From the NCBI GenBank assembly GCA_963281255.1, contig OY725498.1, positions 3,596,001-3,660,000 of the forward strand: a stretch of 64,000 nucleotides of DNA. The letters run 5' to 3'. Positions 43,901 through 51,093 of this stretch are shown here, piece after piece (the first letter of the stretch is position 1; every line of letters starts with the position of its first letter). Source of the DNA: Aphrocallistes beatrix (taxonomy: Eukaryota > Porifera > Hexactinellida > Sceptrulophora > Aphrocallistidae). The notes under the pieces are model-generated. The model was not told the origin of the DNA, did not search any database, and saw only the letters and a program-made list of their open reading frames with translations. The translations under genes were made by a program, and so were the position numbers.

Positions 43901-46900
43901 TTCAAGTTGATTTCTGAGTTACGGGCACCTCTCTTATCCGGACCTCCGATATCCGGGCAAATTCTGTTATCCGGGCACCCTCCGGTCCGGCACTGCCCGG
44001 ATAAGAGAGGTTCGAGTGTAGTCCAAATCAGTCAAATTACATTTCTCTAGTAATGCAGGAATCGATGTGCAATTTGATAATGACAATAGACAGTTTGATG
44101 ACGGATTAGAAAACATAAATAAAAAAACAAAACGAAGAATTGAAATTAATTCCTAGCCATTCGACTCGTAGAATGAGCCATCAAACGCATATATGCTTCT
44201 TTAACTAACCGTCAAAATTCATTATAAATCTCATTAGGAAATAGTAGAGAAAAAACCAATGTGATCGAATTATTATACTTACGTAAATAGCTAAAAATTG
44301 ATTTTAGGAAATCATTTATCATATATACAGTCGACTCCGCTTAATAGGGTCACATCGGTCAGAGGACATTTTGCCCCGATTAAGCGGGGAACCCTATTAA
44401 CCGAAAATATTTTGTATTAGCTTCTATGTGTGAGAGCTATTCCGGTCCTGCCAAAAGTGGCCCTGTTAAGCGGAGTCGACTGTATATAGATAAATATATA
44501 CTGTAACGAATTGATTGAAGAAACTGCCAAGCACAGAAAGCTGATTTTTGGCATGTTGGAGTGTCTTCTTTTGGCTATGACTCCAGTAAATTCTGAGCTC
44601 AGACGAAAATGTCAACTCATCATGGAATAATGACGTCATTGTCACCTTTTAGTGTACTTCCTATATTATTATATTGGATCTATGATCCAATATAATAATA
44701 TAGTAGCACAGTACTAAAATGAGTGCTGGTGTCCGGCCGGCCGTAAGTGGTGCACAGACCTTATTTTAAAAGATATCGCCCTGAAATTCTTTGTGAAGCT
44801 GCGGACATATATGTAGATATGCACCTACTCATACGATTTTCAATATATGTTAAATCATCATCATTACGTAGCATTTTGTGATTTCATTCTTTTGCTTATT
44901 GCACAAAACTAGAAGAGCTAGAAACTTGAGATTGGTAACACTAGTGAAATATGAGGCCCTTTAAAACCTATTTCATTCCTAGATCCATCGGACATAGGAC
45001 CTCTGAGCATTTTGCGATTAAAATTTTGTTGCGTCATCATCGCCTAATTTTAATGATAAATGCCTATTAGAGCTCAAATTTTAGTAGTTTGAAATAAACA
45101 ATTATTCAATAAAGTGTTCAATGTAGATGTCTCAACAAAATTATGTTAATTAATTATGCTGACGTCATCATGATGACACAGCAATAATTATAAATGGCTA
45201 ATAGAGTTAAAATGATAGGAAATAGAAATAAACATATGTTTAGAAAGTGTTCAGTGTAGATGACTATACAAAACTATGCTAATTAATCATGATGACGTCA
45301 TTATGATGACACAGCCAAAATGTACATCCACAATTTTAATCCTACAAATATAAATTGATGTAAAAATTAATTTAAGATGAATTTTAAGAAAAGTATTAAT
45401 AAAAAAGCCCCTCACAGAAGGGCTAGAAGTGTGCTTCCAAATTCCTGGGATGACATGTATTGTGTCATCATCCAAGGAATGTGGAAGCACACTTCTGGCC
45501 CGTCTGTGAAGGGCTTTTTATATTTAAAATATATAATTATAATATAATATATAATATATAAAAATTATTATCATTAATATATAAAAAATGATGACTCTCA
45601 CTATGTTATGACGTCATCATTACGCATCAAAAATGGGAAAATTGACAAATTTGGTATTTTTCGAGTGATATCGATTAACAGTAAGACAGGCGTATTTAGA
45701 GATGTTATCTACTGGCGGACACAAAGTGTTCAACACCCGCGCAGCGCAAGCAAGCGAAGTGTGCTTGTAATATACAAATACAAATAATTATTGATCGAGT
45801 TTTAATAGTAAGGGTTTACGTATGGGTAATAATTCGATCACATTGGTTATTGCTCTCTATATATCTATTTTCCAATGAATTATATTGAATTTTGACGGTT
45901 AGTTAAGAGGCATATATGCGCTTGATGGCTAGGAATTAATTTAAATTCTTCGTTTTGTTTTATAATTATGCTAGGATACATGTGTTTAATCTCTGCATTG
46001 GTAGGGATGTTGTAATACTTTCACTAATCCACTTTAAATTAGTTTACTTTATGAATGCAATGTAGACAAAGAATATCTCCATTTAAGATCGAAAATACGA
46101 TATTTGGGATCTACACTCCTAAAACCCCCATGTCAACAATTCAACAATCTAAACACCCCACTCAACGGTTGAAACTATTTTCTAGAGCGCATTTTTAGAA
46201 ATTTTTACTTCAGTAGCAATTGTAAACAAAAGAAAACAAATAATTTATCATATAGATTCGAGAATATGATATTTGAAATCTATACCCTAAAACCCCATGT
46301 CAACTTTGGTTAGTTAGTATCTAGCCTATCTTTGGAATTGGTTTACTTCATGCATCTATTTTAAACAAATCTAGCAAAAAAACATCATATTGATCTGTAA
46401 ATATAATATTCGAAATTTATATCACTATAAACCCCATGTCAACCGTTGCAAGCTAGCCTATTTTTGAGATTCGTTTACTCTCATGGTTATGCAGTCCATG
46501 GTTATGTAGTATAAGAACCTCACGGATCTACGATCTCAGGAATCTACGCAACAAGTATATTCATAAAGACGAATCCTTCTAAACGATATGGGATATAACC
46601 AATCAGGATTAAGATTCGAAATATACACATTCGTATTATCCCTAGTGGAATGTAATAATCAATTATTCATTCCCAACGTTTTCAAATTATCAAGAATTGT
46701 CACTTTGTGCCACATATGTCCATTTTGAGGCGCATGCATTTGTCCGAATCATTTTTGGAATATTGTCATTTGTCCGAATTGATTGTATGGGAAATAATTA
46801 AGTGTCCAAATACTTTTGTCCGGTTTGTGTATCCTTGGAGTAAAATCCATTCAAACTATGACAGCTATTTTATATCAAATATTAAATTTTTAATCTACAT

Positions 46901-47900
46901 ATCCGAATTACTCAATTTTGAACTTTCTTATTTATTAATTATTATAAAGGGTAAATACTATCACATATGCCAGCCTGAGCCACTCGTCACTGCTCACCAC
47001 CATTATATATGATGATGACAAGTGGATCAAAGAGGGAGACACAATAGTAATGACCTTCAGGGAAGAATAATTCAATAGAAAGCACTCGAATGTGAGTTAA
47101 TTATATTGTGTAAGAAGATTGAAATTTGAATCACAAGTGTATAATAATAGTCCCACATTTTTATCAGCATAAATTACTCAAGATGACTCATCATTAAGTT
47201 AGTATGTCATCAGATGCATCAAAATCAAACACGTGCATTCATGGACTAGTGAAAGTAATCAATATTAGGCATACGCATGGCGATTCTACGTTAGACGAAG
47301 TAGGCGCTTCGCCCACTTAAGTAACGCAAGTGTGAATAATGGGTCCCTGATCCAGAATGGAGTTAGGTTTCAGATTCCTATAAACGCTCTAACACTAGTT
47401 ATGGCCTACTTTTAGACTATGTATCAGCAGGAGACATTTCAATTGAAAACATTGTACTCGAGATTATCAACCATTAGAATAAAAGTGAAGAAACAAACCT
47501 TTTTTGGAGCCTCACATCTTCCAACAAATGCTTTTTCTTCTATATCCTCTGACAATCCTTCATCCGGAATGCTAAAAGTCTTAACGGTACAATCTTCAGA
47601 GCATGATGCAATAATATTCGTTCGAAATGGACAACATTTAATATCTGTTATTTTGCCTGTGTGAGCACTGACTTTAGGATGATTATTATCAATACGACCG
47701 AATTCGTCAATCTTCAATACAAGATAGGAGCCACCCCCGGTAGTTTCAACAATGATTGCAATAAATTTCCCATTGACATCGCAAATAGTAGAGTCCGAAG
47801 CACCACCAGTCGAAAAATTAATGTTCATCATACATTTTTCAGTCTTGTAAGGAGAACAGAAAACATTTCTGTATTTACTATGTCGCAACTTAGAAGCCAT
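24809..47900 (-). CDS. Coronin (four exons over 23 kb)
   Basis: WD-repeat actin-binding protein. Coronins bind F-actin and the Arp2/3 complex and regulate cofilin-driven turnover. The predicted protein is about 481 residues, normal for short coronins. The exons are 47499-47900, 41193-41522, 34694-35026 and 24809-25189. All junctions are phase 0 with GT/AG sites, and joined text matches coronin order. Residues 1-134 hold the N-terminal signature (KLRHSKYRNVF, IIVETTGGGSYLVL, HTGKITDIKCCPF, ASCSEDCTVK). 135-244 hold WD repeats (MWHPTAEDIIGG, TTCKDKFIRCWDY, ITTGFSKDQQRE). 245-355 hold the DUF1900 region (GKGDTTIRFYEI, PMKGFGFQPKSDVD, VVVPRKSSNFQ). 356-481 hold EAALSADEWISGK, a linker and a C-terminal coiled coil for oligomerisation. 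The introns (about 5,976, 6,166 and 9,504 bp) are packed with transposons. The gene looks intact. Confidence 0.95.
25744..26956. mobile_element. Foldback element with hAT remnant inside (coronin intron 3)
   Basis: The left arm GCATGGCCTACTTAATATAC is mirrored by GTATATTAAGTAGGCCATGC at the right. The arms run about 170 bp (25744-25912 and 26790-26956). Inside lies a hAT element beginning CAGGGTTGTTTGATTTAAAT at 25913, with its transposase tail at 26254, and a small inverted-end MITE at about 26004-26176 (CCTCTCGCTAATACGAAC / TTCGTATTAACGAGA). Confidence 0.85.
26254..26391 (+). pseudogene. hAT transposase C-terminal dimerisation domain
   Basis: It translates as SALPSSAGIERIFSPFGYIH, then SSIRNRFGIDKAAKIVFIYR and MLNLSI before a stop. 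The pattern S-S-x-x-x-E-R-x-F-S...RN.......K...... is the hAT C-terminal dimerisation motif. No upstream catalytic part is found, because a MITE and deletions separate it. A fragment only. Confidence 0.85.
27165..27435 (-). repeat. Helitron-like 3' half
   Basis: Plus strand CAAGCGCGCTTCGCTTGCTT at the edge after A, then GATAACATCTCTAAATATGT and GTGATGATTCATCAATTCC. It is truncated after GAAGTGGAGCAATAGC. Confidence 0.7.
28010..28530. repeat. Inverted repeat studded with TGTCAGAAT motifs
   Basis: The left part contains CATTTGTCAGAATAGTCGTG, and the right part mirrors it (CACGAATACTCTGACAAATG). In between, TGTCAGAAT, or ATTCTGACA in the right half, occurs roughly ten times. Related CATTTGTCCGAAT words occur at 46735-46785. 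Probably a non-autonomous element whose ends carry iterated transposase sites. The class is unknown. Confidence 0.6.
28690..28770 (-). repeat. Helitron-like 3' end fragment
   Basis: Plus strand CAAGCGCGCTTCGCTTGCTT preceded by AA, then diverged sequence. Confidence 0.55.
29101..29444 (+). mobile_element. Helitron-like subfamily A, 5' half (continues after 31965)
   Basis: CTTATATATTAAAACGC near 29102 matches the start of 18373-19138 (the first T of TC is mutated). Collinear matching continues through CCTCGCCGAGATAGGTGACA to CTATTTCATATAAA at 29444. It resumes as TGATTGAATACAG at 31966 after the inserted element. The far end decays near 32200. Confidence 0.75.
29946..30511 (-). mobile_element. 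Helitron-like subfamily B, complete, nested head-to-tail in a sister copy
   Basis: Both ends are present (CAAGCGCGCTTCGCGCTTGC at 29946 and AATAGTAAGGA at 30511). Flanks are A on the plus strand left and T right, again A^T. It is about 566 bp. TGACGTCA lies at 30146 and 30308. It is inserted in the TATATA tract of the element spanning 29445-31965. Confidence 0.88.
30516..31857 (-). mobile_element. Tc1/mariner element, 1.34 kb, TA duplication
   Basis: Imperfect inverted ends CAGTCTGTAGCATAAAAATT and CAGTCTGTAACATAAGAATT (right end shown in reverse complement) are flanked by TA (30514-30515 and 31858-31859). A minus-strand transposase gene fills it. Confidence 0.92.
30710..31607 (-). pseudogene. 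Tc1-like DD34E transposase, one frameshift
   Basis: 31607-31040 gives the N-terminal paired-like HTH (IDALINRGELSMKDISKSLG, VSLATVYRIKSRN). It then gives the GRPP-type linker (KIGSGRPPKL), a second HTH, and the first catalytic Asp in LWYQTVFADEMSIWLPRG. The frame shifts near 31040, within the VWAG...SMG segment. It continues to 30710 with VAMDNDPKHTSKISKEF and QSPDLNPIENLFGWLKHEL. There are 34 residues between the second Asp and the Glu, so it is DD34E as in Tc1. Length and order are otherwise complete. A single frameshift suggests fairly recent inactivation, or a sequencing error at one base. Confidence 0.9.
31857..31941. repeat. (TA)n microsatellite
   Basis: About 80 bp of almost pure TA, part of the AT tract of the Helitron-like element. 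Such tracts are common in these copies and appear to be favoured insertion sites. Confidence 0.95.
32480..32910 (-). pseudogene. Ty3/gypsy RNase H remnant
   Basis: The minus strand reads ESIEKERFAIRCFQNIKDGS, then GHFITDHNPLRWLVRLKDPK and HKFSR, a stop, and IQELEAIKYEVQYVKGKENY LSRLPSDVD (read as two parts). The TDH.PL.WL....... R..RW...L..Y......KG..N..AD.LSR pattern is RNase H of Ty3/gypsy polyproteins. Stops are present and no LTR was found. Sequence from 32330 to 32480 may be decayed integrase. Confidence 0.8.
33019..33400 (-). pseudogene. THAP-like fragment joined to a Helitron-like end
   Basis: 33255-33390 is the 5' part of a Helitron-like copy (ATGACGTAAAGATTCCACGA, CTTAGTGGAGCCATAGCC). 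Next to it, the minus strand reads MQNTCSAPGFKSYYRPEIAC then IRIPKTLPEHKQTWIRLHRE, which loosely resembles the start of a THAP zinc finger (C...C......F..P......W). The second Cys is replaced. The similarity is weak. Confidence 0.3.
33590..33774. mobile_element. pogo-type MITE, TA duplication
   Basis: Ends CAGTCAGGGTCGCTTATTAT and inverse (AATAAGCGACCCTGACTG), flanked by TA (33588-33589, 33775-33776). Non-coding, in coronin intron 3. Confidence 0.9.
34199..34216. repeat. 18-base C run
   Basis: An unusual homopolymer in AT-rich DNA. Its length may be uncertain in assembly. Confidence 0.9.
34330..34666 (+). mobile_element. Helitron-like subfamily B, short complete copy
   Basis: Starts TCCTTACTATTAAAACTCGA after A and ends GCGAAGCGCGCTTG before T. 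It contains a perfect ~24-bp-arm hairpin at about 34390-34440 (CACTTTGGTCCCGGATATTT and mirror) left by a MITE, TGACTCA near 34444 and TGACGTCA at 34462. It stops only 28 bp short of coronin exon 3. Confidence 0.85.
34694..35026 (-). CDS. Coronin exon 3
   Basis: 111 codons after the acceptor TTATTTTAG, starting VSVWVNDKPTTMALDTSSA and ending PRKSSNFQ at the donor CAG|GTAGAA. This is the conserved LDTS...PFYD.DT...GKGD..IR..E region plus the PRKS..FQ motif. Confidence 0.95.
35533..35886. repeat. Inverted repeat, arms ~150 bp
   Basis: GCAAATGGATCTTTTTGCAA and CCGAGTTATGGTGTTTTAAA on the left are mirrored by TTTACAACACCATAACTCGG and GCGAAAAGATCCATTTG on the right. Imperfect, non-coding, in coronin intron 2. 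Confidence 0.65.
35887..37099. other. Coronin intron 2, no gene or clear element
   Basis: AT-rich, with one GC-richer patch (36650-36710) holding TTTCGCGCGGATCGAAAATC. No ORF of note. Confidence 0.35.
37100..37530 (+). pseudogene. Decayed Tc1-like transposase (plus strand)
   Basis: PLLSEKNHLFRLKWPRKSIH is followed by frame changes, then QDKWFLVQDNDPEHTSKLSM and, after a stop, PSQSPDLNPIENLFTWIK. The last two catalytic residues (D in VQDND, E in NPIEN) are still readable. Several stops and shifts. It is distinct in sequence from the 30516 element. Confidence 0.8.
37558..38131. repeat. Foldback-family copy
   Basis: ACTAGGGATGAAGTAG, GAATGTATTACCAGCATATA, CCATAGTAACGTAGGGATG and GATGACTAATCGAAATTTTG occur in the family order. 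The mirror symmetry is eroded. Confidence 0.55.
38353..38795. mobile_element. Tc1-type MITE, TA duplication
   Basis: Ends CACTGCCTGGCCAAAAGTAT and inverse (ATACTTTTGGCCAGGCAGTG), flanked by TA (38351-38352, 38796-38797). Ends of this type are common in Tc1 families. 443 bp, non-coding. Confidence 0.92.
38990..39395 (+). pseudogene. Tigger/pogo transposase, C-terminal third
   Basis: It reads LTLTNMKLF, VPPNTTSMTQ, then NAGIIKNLKHHYRRFLVRRR and LFEVDSETGFKLYLLQALDR LKMSGDNVTPTIIKHCYQHV (in parts), with one or two frameshifts. PPNTTS..QPLDAGII...K..YR is the region around the third catalytic Asp in Tigger enzymes. Here the Asp position reads N after a shift. No element ends match the Tigger at 10627, so it is a different family. 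Confidence 0.8.
39403..39635. mobile_element. Tc1/mariner-type MITE, TA duplication
   Basis: Ends CAGGGTGTAACAAAAGTGTT and inverse (AACACTTTTGTTACGCCCTG), flanked by TA (39401-39402, 39636-39637). 233 bp. Confidence 0.9.
39971..40490. pseudogene. Inverted pair of fragments of the HAFTxCDTTS-type transposon-associated protein
   Basis: On the minus strand, 40171-39971 reads MPVDWGWNLTDWNLLPLITE, then LPPAHESLLDIIRCNCKSDC and RTQSCS. On the plus strand, about 40232-40435 reads PTSVAAEYHNLRVYYKVQE, a stop, then LITELPPAHESLLDIIRCNC KSDC. The shared ~85 bp form an inverted repeat. The plus copy runs on into GQTCPICRSVI, resembling the RING tail of the MULE protein (RCPICRSIM). This family is also at 16270-16760. 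Broken and non-functional. Confidence 0.65.
40771..40910. mobile_element. Small hAT-like MITE
   Basis: Begins CAGTGGCGGCAC and ends CTACGCCTCTG (imperfect inverse), GC-richer than its surroundings. No clear 8-bp duplication. Confidence 0.4.
41193..41522 (-). CDS. Coronin exon 2
   Basis: 110 codons after the acceptor TTTTCTAG, starting ITSIMWHPTAEDI and ending SKDQQRE at the donor GAG|GTTGTA. It covers propeller blades equivalent to the AWHPTA...CDN and W.....GSL..T.CKDK segments of other coronins. Confidence 0.95.
42012..42833 (-). mobile_element. Helitron-like subfamily A, complete, with internal tandem units
   Basis: Plus strand from CAAGCGCGCTTCGC (after A) to GTTTTAATATATAAGA (before T), i.e. 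minus-strand TC...CTTG at an A^T site. Inside are three diverged ~130-bp units, each with CCATGTCAACRGT and CTAGCATATTTTTGA-type text (42160-42690). A Tigger-type MITE has landed at 42273-42460. No ORF. Confidence 0.88.
42273..42460. mobile_element. pogo/Tigger-type MITE, copy 3
   Basis: Ends CAGTCGACTCCGCTTAATAA and GGAATCGACTG, flanked by TA (42271-42272, 42461-42462). Confidence 0.9.
42838..44130. mobile_element. Large foldback element with nested MITE
   Basis: Left text AATCCGTCATCAAAATATG and CATTATCAAATTGCACA is mirrored at 44065-44115. Inner text around 43230-43350 is mirrored at 43385-43505. The centre is near 43360. Family words CATAGCAACC.CTACATAAGG mark the left end. A TA-flanked MITE sits at 43510-44018 in the right arm. 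Confidence 0.7.
43510..44018. mobile_element. pogo-type MITE with CACTCGAACCTCTCTTATCC ends
   Basis: Inverted ends CACTCGAACCTCTCTTATCC, flanked by TA (43508-43509, 44019-44020). The subterminal regions repeat CTCTCTTATCCGGACCTCCG. 509 bp, non-coding. Confidence 0.92.
44328..44482. mobile_element. pogo/Tigger-type MITE, copy 4
   Basis: Ends CAGTCGACTCCGCTTAATAG and inverse, flanked by TA (44326-44327, 44483-44484). It is shorter than its sisters because of an internal deletion. Confidence 0.9.
44485..45767 (+). mobile_element. Helitron-like subfamily B, interrupted
   Basis: CTGTAACGAATTGATTGAAG at 44502 starts the recognisable body. It runs to GTCACCTTTT (44650), is broken by the GGCCGGCC repeat (44651-45520), and resumes through TTATGACGTCATCATTACGC to GTGTGCTTG before T at 45768. 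The outer flanks 44130-44290 and 45812-45965 are inverted copies of each other. Confidence 0.75.
44651..45520 (+). repeat. Unclassified GGCCGGCC-bearing repeat, copy 2 (fullest)
   Basis: About 90% alike to 1176-1935 by eye over the whole length. It ends in a ~110-bp hairpin (45405-45517) whose arms read CAGAAGGGCTAGAAGTGTGC and GCACACTTCTGGCCCGTCTG. TGACGTCA lies at 45160 and 45293. It is inserted in a Helitron-like copy, so it is a mobile unit. Confidence 0.75.
46075..46470. repeat. Diverged tandem units of Helitron subfamily A
   Basis: Three to four units with ACCCCCATGTCAACAATT / ACCCCATGTCAACTTTGG / AACCCCATGTCAACCGTTG and CTAGCCTATTTTTGA words. The same units occur at 42160-42690 and 62930-63190. 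Confidence 0.65.
46471..47498. other. Coronin intron 1, no gene
   Basis: AT-rich. CATTTGTCCGAAT words at 46735-46785 recall the 28010-28530 element. Confidence 0.35.
47499..47900 (-). CDS. Coronin exon 1
   Basis: 134 codons from ATG at 47900, ending CEAPKK before the donor AAG|GTTTGT. It contains the basic N-terminal motif and the first propeller blade. The basic stretch KLRHSKYR fits the conserved actin-binding N-terminus. Confidence 0.95.
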
Positions 47901-48119
47901 CAGTCAAGAAAGAAGGGATTGATAAAAAAAGCTAAATTGACACAATAAAATCAAAGGTAAGACGAGGGTAAGAATCATGAGTATCATTCTTGCTGAGACA
48001 GTTTAAACCGGGTTTATAAACTGGATCAGGGCAGGGGTTGGTAAACCGATTTTAGGCTCGGTTATTTCGGTTTCCTCCAGGGAAGTTAACCGATGTCAAT
48101 AATAAAGTAATATTCATGA

Positions 48120-48425
48120 ATCTTCATCGAAAAACAATGAAATTAATATAGCCAAGCGGCAATGTTGCCATATCATGAACAAAGTTCATAGATTTGACCA
48201 TTTTCATGAACTTGGTATGAAACTTTTACTTTTGACATACACATGGCGAGAAATGTTGTTTTTTTATGAACTTGGAAAAAGACTTTTTGGATTTGGCATA
48301 AACATGACATGAACATTTGAGTTTCGACAAGAACTTGGCATGAACATTTAATGGTGTATGGCATCAACCTTGCATGAACATGCTAAACAACTCATCTGGC
48401 AACACTGATCCACTCAACTTATAAT
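48120..48425. repeat. CATGAACTTGG-rich element
   Basis: About ten degenerate copies of TGAACTTGGYATGAACA lie between CAATGTTGCCA and TGGCAACACTG, imperfect inverted ends. It may be a hAT-like MITE. No duplication was found. Confidence 0.45.
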
Positions 48426-48479
48426 ATTTACGAAAGAAATAACCACACACCACTCATTCACAATCGTTACCAGGGCGAC

Positions 48480-49010
48480 GAACTTTCGTAATCAATGGTC
48501 AATTGTGGCATTTTAGGGGAGTCCCCAAGCCACGGGTTCGGGCCCAATGTTTTTCATTGTCATATCATATTAGTTATTCTCTAATCTGGGAGAACTCATC
48601 CCAATAGACAATTAGGACATATTTGGAATTGTTAGGAGTTCCCTAGTCCTTAGGGGTATCTGGCTATGAAAGATAGGTTGGCAGTACGTGTCCCTGGATG
48701 AAGGTGTTCAGGACGGACCGGCAATACGAACTGGTGAGAGCGCAAGATGCGGGCGAGGGGGAATTATCCTCCTATTGACTCCCTGAAGATGGGACGAAAC
48801 CACTTTCCTACGACATCCCAGTAAGCTTGAGGCTAGAGGACGGCCAGGCTCCCTTGGATGGGAGACGTACCCGATGGTCTAAGTGCTTACGACAGAATGA
48901 TCTATAAATATTTAGAAATATCAACGCCAGTATAATTTCGATTATCCTGAGAACGGACTGAGAAAGGACCATAACCTTTGTATAATAAATATGGATCATG
49001 ACTCTATCTA
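48480..49010. other. GC-richer island of unknown nature
   Basis: A stretch visibly richer in G and C than its flanks. At 48841-48868 it contains GGCCAGGCTCCCTTGGATGGGAGACG, read as CTTGGATGGGAGAC with upstream GGCCAGG, which recalls the 3' half of 5S rRNA. No full 5S fold or internal promoter was recognised. It may be a SINE or a pseudogene. Confidence 0.3.
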
Positions 49011-51093
49011 GTTCACAACTCCATCGCCCACTTCAATGTTTGGCTATCTGTATGTTTGGCACGAAATTATTTATGCAATATAATCATTCTAGTTGTTATT
49101 CAAGCTGTAGTTAACTAATTGTAGAGTTGGGACAGACTTAAGCTTATTCGTCACATTGTCACATTATGTAGAAATTATATTTCGAATAATTACTTCATAA
49201 TATGTCAGAATTAATCCTGATACTGTCTCAAGTCGGAATTGCTTCTACTTAAATATTGTAATTTATAACTGTTTGAATGAAAATATTTGTAAAGACACAG
49301 CACAGAAAAAAATATATATAATCTGACCTGTACCAAATATTTGAAATTCGATTTTTACCTATGACCGTTATAATTATTCTGACTAATTGGAGAGTTCTAA
49401 AATAGACTTATTGGTTAAATGGAGCATCCTTTTCCTCCCATTTCATGCATTCCATATCGATGTATTAAAAGGGCCTTAGCGCATGCGCTACTCTTCCCTT
49501 AGCATCTTAATTAATGAATACCCAGGGGCGGCGAATGCAGTGCGACTGGTACCGCGATCGCTGTACCACCTTTGAGAGAGGACCGGCTCTGCCGCACCTC
49601 ATTTTCGTGTAGCACCTATGTCAGGGCATATACTTATAGAATATGTAATATACAGCACACTACCCATGTATCTCAAATAGAAATAACCTCGATACTAAAC
49701 TAGGTCAGATGTCTGGTTCTTGAATGCAAAATAATTGGTTGACTATACGAAAAGTGCTAAACGTTATGGCAATAGAGTATACTAATAAGTTAAGAATAAT
49801 TTATAGTATATTTTATCACTGAAAAGGAAAAATCTTCTAAAAGAACATCTAAAAGGCTGGAAAAACTGACTGATTATTTAGATAAATTAATTAAAGGTAA
49901 ATAACTGCGTAAATTACAACACATTTTCCGACTGGGATGAAGTTGAATAGTCGTGGTGTTGTCAAACCAGTCATTTTATTGCCGCAAAGGATTTGAGGTG
50001 GTAAATTTAGTCAAAATTTGAATTCAAATTTATTGAGGCTAGTGGGCACTTTAGGTAAAAGAAAAAAGCCTTCAAAGGGTACTTGGCGGAGTTTTTTGGT
50101 TTAAAATGTAATAATCGGCTTTTAATCCGAATATTCGTACTCAGGTTAAAATTTGAAGAATTTTGTGGGGGTCTTTTGAAGGAGTTCTGAAAACAAAATT
50201 TTCTTGACAACGCAGGAATGGGGCCACATTCCATTCTCAAATTTCGTTATAACTGTACCGTGTGACCTTGTTTTGCTTCTGATATCAATTATCCACAAAT
50301 AAACCCTGTATTAGGTAATTTACAATAATTTCTTGAAAAGGGGACCTTCGTCCGAAAATTCAAAATTGGCGAATTTGAAATATGCAAATTAACAACCAAC
50401 TGAAGCCAGATTTTGGATATAATATTACTGGGGAACCATATAATAAGTTAAAAAACAATAAAATAAACTATTTCAATTTGTTTGTGTGAAAACGTATCTC
50501 CTCGATTACTTTCTAAGTGCGAAAATTTACAAAGTGAAATAGCCTGTATTAGCCGTTGATATCCTGTTTCTAGAAGGCGTTCAAATATTAGGCCACTGTT
50601 AATCGGAAACATGTTTCAACTTAACTCCACCGCTCGTATTAATATTTAACTAGGTATATATCTCGTATTAATATTTAACTAGGCATATATTGTTATTATT
50701 GCCATTAGTACAATCAATATCCTATTATATTTCAGATGCAGGGAATTTATTAATATTGATTGAGTTATAGCTGTGCTTTTCAACATTTGTATGCAACCCT
50801 TCGAAATCGTTAACCATATTGAGGAACCCTCTTCCTATACATGGAATATCTAATGGATACAAATTACAATTAACAATCAATGAATACAAGGACTAAATTA
50901 GGCTCGTAGGGTCGACATTTGAACCGGGACAGGCATGGTCGGTTGGCTGGAGCATCGCTACGGCCCTGTAAATAGTTAGTGACTTGTTTGTTGTTTCATT
51001 TTAATTATAGGATCAAAGCATGAAAAATGAGAATTTTTGATTTATCTGAAAATTCATATATTCATATATTGTAGGACAATGTAGGCCATCACA
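49011..51093. other. Gene-poor AT-rich stretch
   Basis: No coding region recognised. AACGCAGGAATGGGGCCACATTCC-like text at 50210 (words AACGCAGGAATG and CACATTCC) recalls the foldback core. A short direct duplication, ATATCTCGTATTAATATT / CGTATTAATATTTAACTAGG, lies at 50635-50690. Confidence 0.4.

Noticed and set aside
48173-48367. Minus-strand ORF of 64 codons
   Set aside because: It is a translation of the degenerate CATGAACTTGG repeats.
50007-50240. Minus-strand ORF of 77 codons
   Set aside because: It overlaps foldback-like core text (AACGCAGGAATG) and has no domain or splice support.
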